This document shows, one piece after another, positions 24,668 to 33,320 of a stretch of DNA of 64,000 bases (its first letter is position 1; every line of letters begins with the position of its first letter). This stretch comes from JAIUNP01 sp020161975 (lineage in GTDB: Bacteria > Pseudomonadota > Alphaproteobacteria > Rhizobiales > Beijerinckiaceae). The notes below the pieces were generated by a model that had not been told where the DNA came from, searched no databases, and worked only from the letters and a program-made list of their open reading frames with translations. Both the position numbers and the translations under genes were made by a program. The stretch is taken from contig DAIOGK010000007.1 in NCBI GenBank assembly GCA_036745275.1, positions 93,131-157,130 on the forward strand, in the 5' to 3' direction.

Positions 24668-25978
24668 ATGGCGATCACCCCCCTCAAGTCCGGCAAGCCA
24701 GCGCAAGCGCGTGCTGAAGACGATGCCAAGGTCCGCGCAACCGTTGAGGCCATTCTAAAGGACATCGAAACGCGGGGTGACGCTGCCGTGCGTGATCTTG
24801 CGCTGAAATTCGACCGCTACGCGCCGCCGGCCTTCCGGCTCACGGCGTCCGAGATTGAGGCGGCAATGGCCAAGGTGAGCCACCGTGATATGGAGGACAT
24901 CCGCTTTGCGCAGGCGCAGATTCGCCGCTTCGCCGAGGCGCAGCGCGCGAGTATGCAGGACATCGAGGTGGAAACGCTGCCCGGCGTGATCCTCGGGCAT
25001 CGGAACATACCGGTGCAGTCGGTCGGCTGCTATGTGCCGGGCGGCAAGTTCCCGATGGTCGCTTCCGCGCATATGTCGGTGCTCACGGCCTCGGTCGCGG
25101 GTGTCCCGCGCATCATCGCCTCAGCCCCGCCGGTCAATGGCGAGCCGCATCCCGCCATCGTTTCTGCGATGCACATGGGCGGAGCGCATGAAATCTATGT
25201 GCTCGGTGGCATTCAGGCCGTGGGGGCCATGGCGCTGGGCACCGAGACGATCCGGCCGGTGGATATGCTCGTCGGCCCCGGCAATGCGTTCGTGGCGGAA
25301 GCCAAGCGCCAGCTCTACGGTCGCGTCGGCATTGACCTTTTCGCCGGTCCGACCGAGACCATGGTGATCGCCGATGACACCGTCGATGCGGAACTCTGCG
25401 CGACCGACCTTCTCGGGCAGGCTGAGCATGGCTATAACTCGCCGGCCTGCCTCATCACCCGTTCGCGCAGACTTGCCGAGGGCACGATCGCTGAGGTGGA
25501 ACGGCTCCTGAAGATCCTTCCCACGGCCGAGACCGCCGCCATCAGTTGGCGCGACTACGGCGATGTGATTCTCTGCGATACACATGACGAGATGCTCCAG
25601 GTCGCAAATGACATGGCCTATGAGCATGTGCAGGTGATGACCGACCGCGACGACTGGTATCTTGAGAACATGCGTTCCTATGGTGCGCTGTTTCTCGGGG
25701 CACGCACCAATGTGGCGAATGGCGACAAGGTCATCGGCACCAACCACACCCTGCCCACCCGGCGCGCAGGGCGCTACACGGGAGGGCTTTGGGTCGGCAA
25801 GTTCCTCAAGACGCACAGCTACCAACGTGTGACCACGGATGAGGCGGCATCGCTTGTTGGCGCGTATGGCTCGCGGCTCTGCATGCTCGAAGGGTTCGTC
25901 GGCCATGCCGAGCAATGCAACATGCGCGTGCGGCGCTATGGCCGCCGGAACGTGCCCTACGGTGTGGCGGCAGAATGA
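24668..25978 (+). CDS. histidinol-dehydrogenase-family alcohol dehydrogenase (HpsN-like)
   Basis: A 436-residue paralogue of HisD. The nucleotide and Zn segments are kept (YVPGGKFPM near 122-130, GPGNAFVAEAKRQLYG, GQAEHGYNSPA near 250-260, YEHVQV with E319-H320, GTNHTLPT with H360), but PEHLELH of true HisD is replaced by YEHVQVM. This is the pattern of HpsN-type enzymes that oxidise other primary alcohols, such as sulfopropanediol, to acids with two NAD+. Its place behind an importer and before an SDR, away from histidine genes, supports a catabolic role. The substrate is unknown; a sulfonated diol is one option, but no desulfonation gene is in the window. Confidence 0.85.
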   Translation: MAITPLKSGKPAQARAEDDAKVRATVEAILKDIETRGDAAVRDLALKFDRYAPPAFRLTASEIEAAMAKVSHRDMEDIRFAQAQIRRFAEAQRASMQDIEVETLPGVILGHRNIPVQSVGCYVPGGKFPMVASAHMSVLTASVAGVPRIIASAPPVNGEPHPAIVSAMHMGGAHEIYVLGGIQAVGAMALGTETIRPVDMLVGPGNAFVAEAKRQLYGRVGIDLFAGPTETMVIADDTVDAELCATDLLGQAEHGYNSPACLITRSRRLAEGTIAEVERLLKILPTAETAAISWRDYGDVILCDTHDEMLQVANDMAYEHVQVMTDRDDWYLENMRSYGALFLGARTNVANGDKVIGTNHTLPTRRAGRYTGGLWVGKFLKTHSYQRVTTDEAASLVGAYGSRLCMLEGFVGHAEQCNMRVRRYGRRNVPYGVAAE

Positions 25979-26751
25979 CAAGCCCGGTTTCACTCCCGCG
26001 GACGCCCTCCTTCCGGCTTGAGGGACGACGTGCGCTCGTCACCGGCGCATCGTCCGGCATCGGGCTTGGCGCAGCGGCGGCGCTCGCCGAAGCCGGGGCG
26101 GCGGTGACCCTCGTGGCGCGGCGGGACGAAGAGCTTCAGGCCGCAGCCAGCGCCATCCGCGCGGCGGGCGGTCTGGCAGATGCAGAAGCGCTGGATATTA
26201 CCGATCTTGCCGCCACGGCTGACTTTGTCGCGGCGGCAGGCCCCTTCGATGTGCTAGTGAATTCTGCTGGTATCGCGCGGCATGCACCGGCGCTCCAGAC
26301 CACGCCCGAGGATTACGATGCCGCGATGGCTCTCAACCTGCGCGCGGCCTATTTTCTGACCCGTGAGGTGGCGCGCGGACTGATCGCGGCCAAAAAGCCG
26401 GGATCGCTCATTCAAATCTCATCGCAGATGGGCCACATCGGCGGGCCGGATCGCGCTGTCTATTGTGCGAACAAGCATGCACTTGAGGGCATGACCAAGG
26501 CCATGGCGCTGGAATGGGCGACGCATGGCATTCGGGTGAACACGCTCTGCCCCACGTTCATTCGAACGCCACTGGCCGAACAGACGCTCGCCATCCCCGA
26601 ACGGAAGGCGTGGATCCTCTCGAAGATCAAGCTCGGGCGGGTCGGTGAAATCGAGGACTTGATGGGCCCCATCGTGTTTCTCGCATCCGATGCCTCGGCG
26701 CTGATGACCGGCACGCATCTCATCATCGATGGAGGCTGGACAGCGGAATGA
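25975..26751 (+). CDS. short-chain dehydrogenase/reductase
   Basis: A 258-residue classical SDR. The cofactor motif is TGASSGIGLG (about 24-33), then NSAGIARHAP, the catalytic Ser in LIQISSQMGHIGG, and Y-x3-K as YCANK (about 161-165); the C-terminal IDGGWTAE is typical. ATG 25975 overlaps the preceding stop by 4 bases, so an ATG 60 bases upstream is rejected. Likely oxidises a secondary alcohol of the imported compound after or before the HisD-like enzyme. It is of the gluconate 5-dehydrogenase/FabG-like group, and the exact substrate is not recognisable. Confidence 0.92.
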   Translation: MTSPVSLPRTPSFRLEGRRALVTGASSGIGLGAAAALAEAGAAVTLVARRDEELQAAASAIRAAGGLADAEALDITDLAATADFVAAAGPFDVLVNSAGIARHAPALQTTPEDYDAAMALNLRAAYFLTREVARGLIAAKKPGSLIQISSQMGHIGGPDRAVYCANKHALEGMTKAMALEWATHGIRVNTLCPTFIRTPLAEQTLAIPERKAWILSKIKLGRVGEIEDLMGPIVFLASDASALMTGTHLIIDGGWTAE

Positions 26752-27779
26752 GTGGTTCTCGTCTCCTTGAAAAAGTCACCAGCGCGGATGTTGCGCGGCT
26801 GGCCGGGGTGTCGCAATCGGCCGTGTCGCGCGTCTTCACGCCGGGCGCGTCGGCCTCGCCAAAAACGGCCGCAAAGGTGCGTGCGGCGGCCGAGCGCCTC
26901 GGTTATCGACCGAATATTCTGGCGCGAGCGATGATCACCGGTCGCAGCCGCATCATCGGTCTGGTGGTCGCCTATCTTGAAAACCAGTTCTATCCGGTGG
27001 CGCTGGAGCGTCTTTCGAGCGCCCTTCAGGACCGTGGCTACCACATCCTCATCTTCATGGCGGAGAACGCAGCCGACAATGTCGGCAAGGTGCTCGACGA
27101 ATTGCTGGATTATCAGGTGGATGGCATCATCACAGCCTCGGTCGCTATGACGAACGACCTGACCACACGCTGTCAGGCGGCTGGAATTCCTGTTGTGATG
27201 TTCAACCGGGGCCAGAACGATCCGCGCCTCAGCGAAGTCACCTCGGACAATCGTCTCGGTGGGCGGCGCGTCGCGGAATTCCTGATTGCCGGCGGGCACA
27301 GGCGCATCGCGCATATCATGGGCTGGCAGGGGTCTTCCACCGGGCGTGACCGCGCCGAGGGATTTCGCGAGGGGCTTGCGGCAGCGGGGCTCGAACCTTT
27401 TGCGGTGGTGGATGGTGAATATTCCCGCGAACGGGCGGCAGAAGTGGCGCGTGCGATGTGTTCCGGGTCGGAGAGGCCGGATGCCATCTTCGTCGGCAAT
27501 GATCACATGGCTTTCGCGGTGATGGACGAATTGGTGCATCGCATGCAGCTTCGCGTGCCGGAGGATGTCTCGATCGTCGGTTACGACGATGTGCCGATGG
27601 CCGGTTGGGCTGCCTACAGCCTCACCACCATTCGCCAGCCCGTGGAGGCGATGGTGGGGGCTGCCGTTGCGACTTTGCTCGACCAGATCGAGGGCAATAC
27701 CGAACCCCACCATCACCGTATTGAAGGGCCGCTGGTTGTTCGCCGCTCGGCCCGTATCCCCGAAGGATATGCGCCATGA
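26748..27779 (+). CDS. LacI-family transcriptional regulator
   Basis: A 343-residue repressor. The N-terminal HTH is TSADVARLAGVSQSAVSRVF (about 11-30), with hinge AERLGYRPNILARAM, followed by a periplasmic-binding-like sensor domain (IIGLVVAYLENQFY; SDNRLGGRRVAEFL; FVGNDHMAFAVMDEL; GYDDVPMAGW). It is embedded in the middle of the operon, overlapping genes on both sides by 4 bases, which suggests self-regulation. The inverted repeat at 19938-19975 in the operon promoter is its best candidate operator. LacI type together with the MalFGK-type importer points to a sugar-like or polyol inducer. Confidence 0.94.
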   Translation: MSGSRLLEKVTSADVARLAGVSQSAVSRVFTPGASASPKTAAKVRAAAERLGYRPNILARAMITGRSRIIGLVVAYLENQFYPVALERLSSALQDRGYHILIFMAENAADNVGKVLDELLDYQVDGIITASVAMTNDLTTRCQAAGIPVVMFNRGQNDPRLSEVTSDNRLGGRRVAEFLIAGGHRRIAHIMGWQGSSTGRDRAEGFREGLAAAGLEPFAVVDGEYSRERAAEVARAMCSGSERPDAIFVGNDHMAFAVMDELVHRMQLRVPEDVSIVGYDDVPMAGWAAYSLTTIRQPVEAMVGAAVATLLDQIEGNTEPHHHRIEGPLVVRRSARIPEGYAP

Positions 27780-28780
27780 CCGCCCTTCCGAACCCGAAAT
27801 TCTCGAACCGCTGGCCGGATTTCCGCAACTACATCATCGATATCACCCAGGAGATCTGGGAGCACCGCGGGATCGGTACGCTGAATCACTATTACGCACC
27901 GGATATCCCCGTGCGTTCGCCGATGGGCGTCAGCCGGGGCAACCAGGCGGTCATCGCCGCAACCATGGCAACCTGCCACGAGTTTCCTGATCGTCAGCTC
28001 TTTGCCGAGGACGTGATCTTCTCGGATGATGAGACCCACGGCTTTCTCTCCTCGCATCGCATCATCTCCACGGCAACGCATTCCGCTGATGGTGTGTTTG
28101 GTCCTGCAACGGGCAGGCGCTTCCAGATCCGGATCATCGCGGATTGCGCGGCGAGGAACGACACGATCTACGATGAGTGGCTGGTGCGCGATTATGGTGG
28201 CATCGTTCGTCAGCTCGGTATGGTGCCGGAAGAATATGCCCGGATGCTCATCCGCCGCGAGGGCGGCATCGAGAAGGCGAGCCGCCCGCTGACGCCCGAT
28301 GCCGATCTGCCGGAGGTTTACAAGGGCCGTGGCAATGCGAACCCCTGGGGCGAGCGCTATGCCGGGATGCTGACGCGCATCATGGCAGCGGATTTCGGCC
28401 ATATCCACACGCATTATGATCGCGCTGTGGTGGGCGAATATTCGGGAGCGAAACAGGCTGTGGGCCGCGAGGCTGTTGCTGCCTTCTGGCTCGGCCTTCG
28501 TTCGTCCTTTCCCAATGCCACCTTCGCGATCCACCATCAGATTGGCATGGATGGTGACATGCTTTCTCCGCGCGCGGCCATTCGCTGGTCGCTCACCGGC
28601 AAGCATGAGGGCTGGGGCGCCTTCGGCCAGCCGACCGGCGCCTGGGTGCATGTGATGGCCATGAGCCATGCCGAATTCGGGCCCTTCGGCCCGGATGGCA
28701 TCGGGCTGCGCCGGGAATTTGCACTCTACGACGAAATCGCAATCTGGAAGCAGATCCTCTTACAGACAGGTGACCTATGA
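27776..28780 (+). CDS. double SnoaL/NTF2-like protein
   Basis: A 334-residue protein with two SnoaL-like domains: the first about residues 20-155 (LNHYYAPDIPVRSPMGVSRG; FLSSHRIISTATH; DEWLVRDYGGIVRQLG) and the second about 190-330 (IHTHYDRAVVGEYSG; HHQIGMDGDMLSPRAAIRWSLTGKHEGWGAFGQPTG). No signal peptide. Such folds catalyse aldol cyclisation, hydration or isomerisation of small polar molecules. It overlaps lacI upstream and the bicupin gene downstream by 4 bases each. It is similar in plan to the protein at 18781-19860, and the pair may handle successive intermediates. Confidence 0.8.
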   Translation: MTALPNPKFSNRWPDFRNYIIDITQEIWEHRGIGTLNHYYAPDIPVRSPMGVSRGNQAVIAATMATCHEFPDRQLFAEDVIFSDDETHGFLSSHRIISTATHSADGVFGPATGRRFQIRIIADCAARNDTIYDEWLVRDYGGIVRQLGMVPEEYARMLIRREGGIEKASRPLTPDADLPEVYKGRGNANPWGERYAGMLTRIMAADFGHIHTHYDRAVVGEYSGAKQAVGREAVAAFWLGLRSSFPNATFAIHHQIGMDGDMLSPRAAIRWSLTGKHEGWGAFGQPTGAWVHVMAMSHAEFGPFGPDGIGLRREFALYDEIAIWKQILLQTGDL

Positions 28781-29745
28781 CCCCGCAAGAGATGGAAGCC
28801 CGCATTGTTCGTTATGGCGAGCTGAAGCCGTGCAAGTCGGCCTTCATCGATGCGCATACGCCGGGCTCGAACCAGAAGGAGAACTTCACCATCATCGGTG
28901 GTGGCGTGTCGGAATCGCCCGATCAGCATGTCCATATCCGGGAAACGCCGGGCTTCAACATTGGTGCCGCCGGGCAGCCTCCGGGGTGCAAGAACTCCCT
29001 CCACTCCCATCGCACGGCAGAGGTCTTCTTTGTTCTCAAGGGGCGCTGGCGCTTTTTCTGGGGGCGCTGGGGCACGGCCGGCGAGTTTATTGCCGAGGAA
29101 GGTGATATCTTCAACATCCCCACCGGCATTTTCAGGGCCTTCGAGAATGTCGGCACCGATTACGGAATGATCATGGCGATTCTCGGCGGAGATGATGCCG
29201 GTGGTGGGGTGATCTGGGCGCCGCAAGTGATCACGGATGCCAAGGACTACGGCCTTGTGCTGGGCAGGAATGGCCGGCTTTACGACACCAAGAAGGGACA
29301 AAGGCTGCCCGATGACGTGCCGCCGATGCCGCTGTTGACCGAGGAAGAGCTCAGGGCTTTCCCCGAGCCGACCACGGCTGATGTCATCCCCAACCACGTC
29401 GCCCGCTACTGGGACCTGATGGCGCTGTCGGATCGCCAGCCGGCGAGCGTCATTGGCGCGAAGGGCAAACTGCGTGACCGCCCTGGCTTCGAGGTCGACT
29501 TTCTGTCGCGCAACTCGATTTCGGACCAGCCCTACAGCATCGACCAGCACGAGATTCTGATGCCAATGCGTGGTCACTGGCGGTTGAGCTGGAGCGGTGG
29601 CAGCACCGTACTGAACCCGGGCGACACCGCAGCCATTCCGCCGGGCCTGTCGCACAGCCTTGTGCCGTCGATGACGGGCGAGGCCTCACTGTACCGTGTG
29701 CGTAACACGGACGATCCTGCCGGTGCGACCGGTCGCCTGCTTTGA
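28777..29745 (+). CDS. bicupin protein
   Basis: A 322-residue protein with two cupin barrels. The first has SLHSHRTAEVFFVLKGRWRFFWG and the matching GDIFNIPTGIFRAFENVG (about 73-128). The second (about 245-310) has the sequence QHEILMPMRGHWRLSW and GDTAAIPPGLSHSL. Metal-ligand residues look intact in barrel one (H, H, E, with a weaker fourth position) but partly replaced in barrel two. Related bicupins include dioxygenases, isomerases and lyases, so no reaction is claimed. It is co-translated with its neighbours (ATGA overlap with the preceding gene). Confidence 0.8.
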   Translation: MTPQEMEARIVRYGELKPCKSAFIDAHTPGSNQKENFTIIGGGVSESPDQHVHIRETPGFNIGAAGQPPGCKNSLHSHRTAEVFFVLKGRWRFFWGRWGTAGEFIAEEGDIFNIPTGIFRAFENVGTDYGMIMAILGGDDAGGGVIWAPQVITDAKDYGLVLGRNGRLYDTKKGQRLPDDVPPMPLLTEEELRAFPEPTTADVIPNHVARYWDLMALSDRQPASVIGAKGKLRDRPGFEVDFLSRNSISDQPYSIDQHEILMPMRGHWRLSWSGGSTVLNPGDTAAIPPGLSHSLVPSMTGEASLYRVRNTDDPAGATGRLL

Positions 29746-29755
29746 GGAGTGCGCC

Positions 29756-30877
29756 ATGACGCTACTTTCCACCCATGTCGGCTCCCTCCCTCGCTCGCAG
29801 GGCGTTGTGGATTTTCTTTTCGCCCGTGAGCGGGGCGAAGACTACGATCAATCGGCCTTCGATGCTGCGATGGCTGAGGCCGTCATGGATCTCGTGCGTC
29901 GTCAGAAGGAGGCAGGCGTCGATATCGTCTCTGACGGCGAGACCTCGAAGATCTCCTATGCGACCTATGTCAAGGACCGCTACACGGGGTTTGCCGGTGA
30001 CAGCCAGCGAAATGCCCCGGCGGATCTGAAACTCTTCCCGACCTATCTCGAACGCCTGGCGCGCGAAGGTGGCACGCCCAAATACGCGCGACCGCAATGT
30101 ATTGGCCCGGTCGTCTCCAAGGGCCAGGGCGAATTGCAGAAGGATATCAAGGCTCTGAAATCTGCGATGGCGGTGCATGGCGTGGAGCGCGGTTTCATGA
30201 ATGCCGCCTCGCCGGGCGTCATCTCGCTCTTCCTGCAGAATGTGCATTACGCCAGCCGGGAGGCCTATCTCGAAGCCCTCGCTGAGGCGATGCGCGAAGA
30301 ATATCGCACGATCGTGGAGGCAGGGCTCGACCTGCAACTCGATTGCCCGGATCTTGCGCTTTCACGCCACATGCTCTTCACCCATCTTTCGGATGAGGAA
30401 TTCCTGAAAGTGGCGGGGCTGCATGTCGAGGCGCTGCGCCATGCGGTCGCCGGATTGCCGCAGGAACGTATCCGGCTTCACATCTGCTGGGGCAATTACG
30501 AAGGCCCGCATTGCTGCGATATCGACATGGCAAAAGTCTTCCCGCTGCTGATGGCGGTGCCCGCGCGCTACGTCCTGTTCGAGACTGCGAACCCACGCCA
30601 CGGCCATGAATGGACGGTGTTCCGTGATCGCGCCAGGGACATTCCGGAAGACAAGGTTCTTGTGCCGGGCGCGGTTGATACGACGACGAATTTCGTCGAA
30701 CATCCGGAACTCGTCCGGCAGCGACTGGAGCGGTTCACCGAGATCGTCGGCAAGGATCGGGTCATCGCCGGCTCGGATTGTGGCTTTGGCACGTTCGCTG
30801 GCTTCGGATCGGTCGATCCCGAGATTGCCTGGGCGAAACTTGCCACGTTGAAGGAGGGCGCGCGGCGCGTACAATGA
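29756..30877 (+). CDS. short cobalamin-independent methionine synthase-like methyltransferase
   Basis: A 373-residue protein equal to the C-terminal catalytic barrel of MetE. It has the start TLLSTHVGSLPRSQ, the zinc motif HICWGNYEGPH (His-x-Cys, about 242-244) and the distal GSDCGFGTF (Cys about 342). The N-terminal MetE half is absent. Related short proteins include core methionine synthases and epoxyalkane:CoM transferases, which use a thiol as methyl or alkyl acceptor. In this operon it could take a methyl or alkyl group from the substrate. Start ATG 29756 has a GAGGAG site 6 bases upstream; the ATGA overlap with the hydrolase gene follows. Confidence 0.87.
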   Translation: MTLLSTHVGSLPRSQGVVDFLFARERGEDYDQSAFDAAMAEAVMDLVRRQKEAGVDIVSDGETSKISYATYVKDRYTGFAGDSQRNAPADLKLFPTYLERLAREGGTPKYARPQCIGPVVSKGQGELQKDIKALKSAMAVHGVERGFMNAASPGVISLFLQNVHYASREAYLEALAEAMREEYRTIVEAGLDLQLDCPDLALSRHMLFTHLSDEEFLKVAGLHVEALRHAVAGLPQERIRLHICWGNYEGPHCCDIDMAKVFPLLMAVPARYVLFETANPRHGHEWTVFRDRARDIPEDKVLVPGAVDTTTNFVEHPELVRQRLERFTEIVGKDRVIAGSDCGFGTFAGFGSVDPEIAWAKLATLKEGARRVQ

Positions 30878-31563
30878 CCCCGCTGGTGCTCATTCCCGGC
30901 ATGATGTGCGACGCCCGGCTTTGGGGCGATCTGCCGGCCCTGCTTGCGCGACGCATGGTGATCCACGCGCCCTGCACGGAAGGCGAGAGCATTGAAGCGA
31001 TCGCCCGCGTGCTTCTTGCCCAGGCGCCCGCGCGCTTTGCGCTCGCGGGTCTCAGCATGGGCGGGATTGTTGCGATGGAGATTCTTCGGCAGGCGCCCGA
31101 CAGGGTGGAGCGGCTTGCGCTTCTTGACACGAACCCCTTTGCGGAAAGCGAGACCATCCGCGCGCGCCGCCAGCCACAGATCGACCGCGCGCTCTCGGGC
31201 GAACTCGCAAGCGTCATGCGCGATGAAATGAAGCCGCACTATCTCGCGCCTGGCCCGCGCAATGCGGCGGTGCTCGATCTCTGCCTGGATATGGCCCTGG
31301 GGCTGGGGCCTGAGATTTTTGCCCGGCAATCGCGCGCCTTGCGTGAGCGGCCCGATCAGACAGATACGCTTTCCCGTTTTACAGGCCCTGCGCTCGTGCT
31401 TATGGGGCTGCATGATCGGCTCTGCCCGCTTGAACGCCACGAGGCGATGCATCGGATGATGCCGCAGTCGCGTCTCGTCATCATCGAAGGGGCTGGTCAC
31501 CTGCCAACCCTTGAACAGCCCGAGCCGACCTTTGCTGCGATCAAAACCTGGCTGGAGGCCTGA
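30874..31563 (+). CDS. alpha/beta-fold hydrolase
   Basis: A 229-residue hydrolase. The oxyanion region LVLIPGMMCDARLW is at the N-terminus; the nucleophile elbow is GLSMGG (Ser about 67), the acid is in LVLMGLHDRLCP, and the His is in GAGHLPTLEQP (about 210). It starts at an ATG that overlaps the MetE-like stop by 4 bases, so an upstream in-frame ATG is rejected. Likely opens an ester, lactone or C-C bond made by the preceding enzymes. An IS3-type transposase remnant begins within its last codons on the opposite strand and marks the end of the operon. Confidence 0.87.
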   Translation: MTPLVLIPGMMCDARLWGDLPALLARRMVIHAPCTEGESIEAIARVLLAQAPARFALAGLSMGGIVAMEILRQAPDRVERLALLDTNPFAESETIRARRQPQIDRALSGELASVMRDEMKPHYLAPGPRNAAVLDLCLDMALGLGPEIFARQSRALRERPDQTDTLSRFTGPALVLMGLHDRLCPLERHEAMHRMMPQSRLVIIEGAGHLPTLEQPEPTFAAIKTWLEA

Positions 31564-31786
31564 CGACCTCCTGCGCGCGCCTGCTCTGCGGAGCCGTCAG
31601 CCAGGCGTAGAGGGACTGCTGACTGACGCCCAGCCGCTGCGAAACCTCCGCTACAGAATAGCCTCGTTCGGTGATCTGACGCACCGGGTCGCGCCCGAAC
31701 TCGTCGCTGAATCTCGCGTTGCCCATCATGGCCTCCTTGCCTCAAAATTAGGGAAGAAGGCGTCCAGAAATCCAGGGGCGATTCAG
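31541..31786 (-). mobile_element. IS3-family remnant (orfA fragment plus probable end)
   Basis: A 62-codon frame (31729-31541) begins MMGNARFSDEFGRDPVRQ and carries the HTH ERGYSVAEVSQRLGVSQQSLYAWL typical of IS3-group OrfA, then diverges: the gene is cut after the first HTH and has no orfB. About 30 bases upstream, the minus strand reads CTGAATCGCCCCTGGATTTC (31786-31767), which resembles the terminal inverted repeats of this IS group. The fragment overlaps the alpha/beta hydrolase 3' end by 23 bases. Confidence 0.75.
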
Positions 31787-31880
31787 ACAGACACGTCGAG
31801 AGGGCGAGCCCCCATTCAAGTGCCGTCAGCACTTATGCCGTGCGTCGGGAGGGACAATAGCCACAATCGGCGTGCTTTTT

Positions 31881-33320
31881 TTAAAAATTGAAATACGTGT
31901 TCCACATCGTGTTCTGGAACAGAAGGCCGGGATCGTAGTGCCGCTTGCGCTGGCTGAAACGCTGTGCGTCGGGGTAAATCCGGGCGAATTGGTCCGGGCG
32001 GGCATGAAGCCGGTAAGGCAGATAGAAGCTGCCTCCGATGGAGCCGACCAAATCAATCAGCGCTTCCGTTACCTTGATCATGTCGGTCTCGCCATCGGCA
32101 TCGATCCTTTGCGAAAACGACATCACCGCAGCGATTCTGTCCGTGGTGGCAAACGAGAGCATGCTCGTCGGGTCACGCTTCACGTGCCGCAGCGTGACAT
32201 TGAGAAACTCCGCAATTGCTTTTGGAATGATGCGGCGGCACCCTTCCAGGAATTCGTTGAAGCGATCCGGACTCACGAAATACTCGTGCAGGATATCGAC
32301 GCGCCGCTGATCCCGATTGGCAAGGTTGAGTGCAGGCTCGTTCATCAACCGGTTGCGCGAGGCTGTGCCGTTGGCCAACATCGGCGCGATAGAGCGTTCG
32401 ACATGCCACCGAAGACTTTTACCCCATTCCCGGCCCACTTGTGCGCGGTAAACCTGGCGGGAGAGGCCGGTCAGGGCACCTTTGCGTGCGGGCGGCGGCA
32501 ATCCGCCAGCCGGTGTCGGCTCCTTGCGCCAGGACACCAGTAATGCCTCCGAGAAAAACCGCTCCCGCTCGACATTCAGACGACCGTAGATCATGGGGAC
32601 GGCCGGGTCATGGGACGCAGCGATGAAGCGCTTGGCGAATTCCCCGGCGGGCATCGCCTCAAAGCGTGGCTGAAGGAGCATATTGTCTGTCATCTCGACC
32701 TCCAGATCGAGAATCACACCGACAAGCCCGTATCCTCCCATCGCGAGCGCAAAAAGTTCGGCATTCGCATTCCGGGAACAGGTCAGGATCGTGCCGTCGG
32801 CCAGCATCAGCCGGATCGAGCGGACGGTTGATCCAAACGGCCCGTATGGTGTCGGCCAGCCATGCGCATTGACCGAGAAGGTGGCGCCGACACCGAAATC
32901 GCTGTTTGACTGCATCACCGCTGGTGAAAATCCCGCGGGATCAAGATGCGCGATCACCTGATGCCAACGCGTACCAGCATGGACACGATAAATCCTGGCT
33001 GTGCGGTCCAACTCGCATTGGTCAATGTCGAAGGTCATGGCCACGCCATTGCGGATCAGGGACTGTCCGCCCATCGAATGGCGGGCGGCACCAAGTGCAA
33101 CAGAGCGGCGTACGGCGGCAGCCTCTTTCAATTCCCGCCGAAGTGCTGCAACGAAATCGGCTTCGTCGGAGCGCACATAGAAATGACGAAAAAGCGGTGT
33201 GGGATTGAGCCGGCTGGCATCATTCATCACAAGCCGCTGCTGCGCCGAAACATCGCCGGCTCTGGCCTGAACGGCTAACGCACATCCTCCGGCCAGAATC
33301 TCACGGCGGGACATCTTCAT
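31881..33320 (-). CDS. Tat-exported FAD-binding oxidoreductase (VAO/ALO type)
   Basis: A 479-residue flavoprotein. The N-terminus MKMSRREILAGGCALAVQARA has a twin-arginine motif (SRREIL) and signal, so it is probably periplasmic. FAD-binding-4 text includes RRSVALGAARHSMGGQSL (about 70-87), GATFSVNAHGWPTPYGPFGSTVRS and LADGTILTCSRNANAELFALAMGGYGLVGVI. The C-terminal half ends in the ALO-like AHHD/RKRHYDPGLLFQN segment (about 455-470). Sugar-lactone or alcohol oxidases are the closest kind; the substrate is unknown. It lies between the IS remnant and the integrase relic, so it may be part of the acquired block. Confidence 0.82.
   Translation of the reverse strand: MKMSRREILAGGCALAVQARAGDVSAQQRLVMNDASRLNPTPLFRHFYVRSDEADFVAALRRELKEAAAVRRSVALGAARHSMGGQSLIRNGVAMTFDIDQCELDRTARIYRVHAGTRWHQVIAHLDPAGFSPAVMQSNSDFGVGATFSVNAHGWPTPYGPFGSTVRSIRLMLADGTILTCSRNANAELFALAMGGYGLVGVILDLEVEMTDNMLLQPRFEAMPAGEFAKRFIAASHDPAVPMIYGRLNVERERFFSEALLVSWRKEPTPAGGLPPPARKGALTGLSRQVYRAQVGREWGKSLRWHVERSIAPMLANGTASRNRLMNEPALNLANRDQRRVDILHEYFVSPDRFNEFLEGCRRIIPKAIAEFLNVTLRHVKRDPTSMLSFATTDRIAAVMSFSQRIDADGETDMIKVTEALIDLVGSIGGSFYLPYRLHARPDQFARIYPDAQRFSQRKRHYDPGLLFQNTMWNTYFNF

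Noticed and set aside
20067..31563. A known sulfopropanediol (DHPS) degradation operon
   Set aside because: The HpsN-like gene alone is not enough: no sulfolactate lyase, sulfopyruvate or taurine-type genes are present, so I keep the substrate open.
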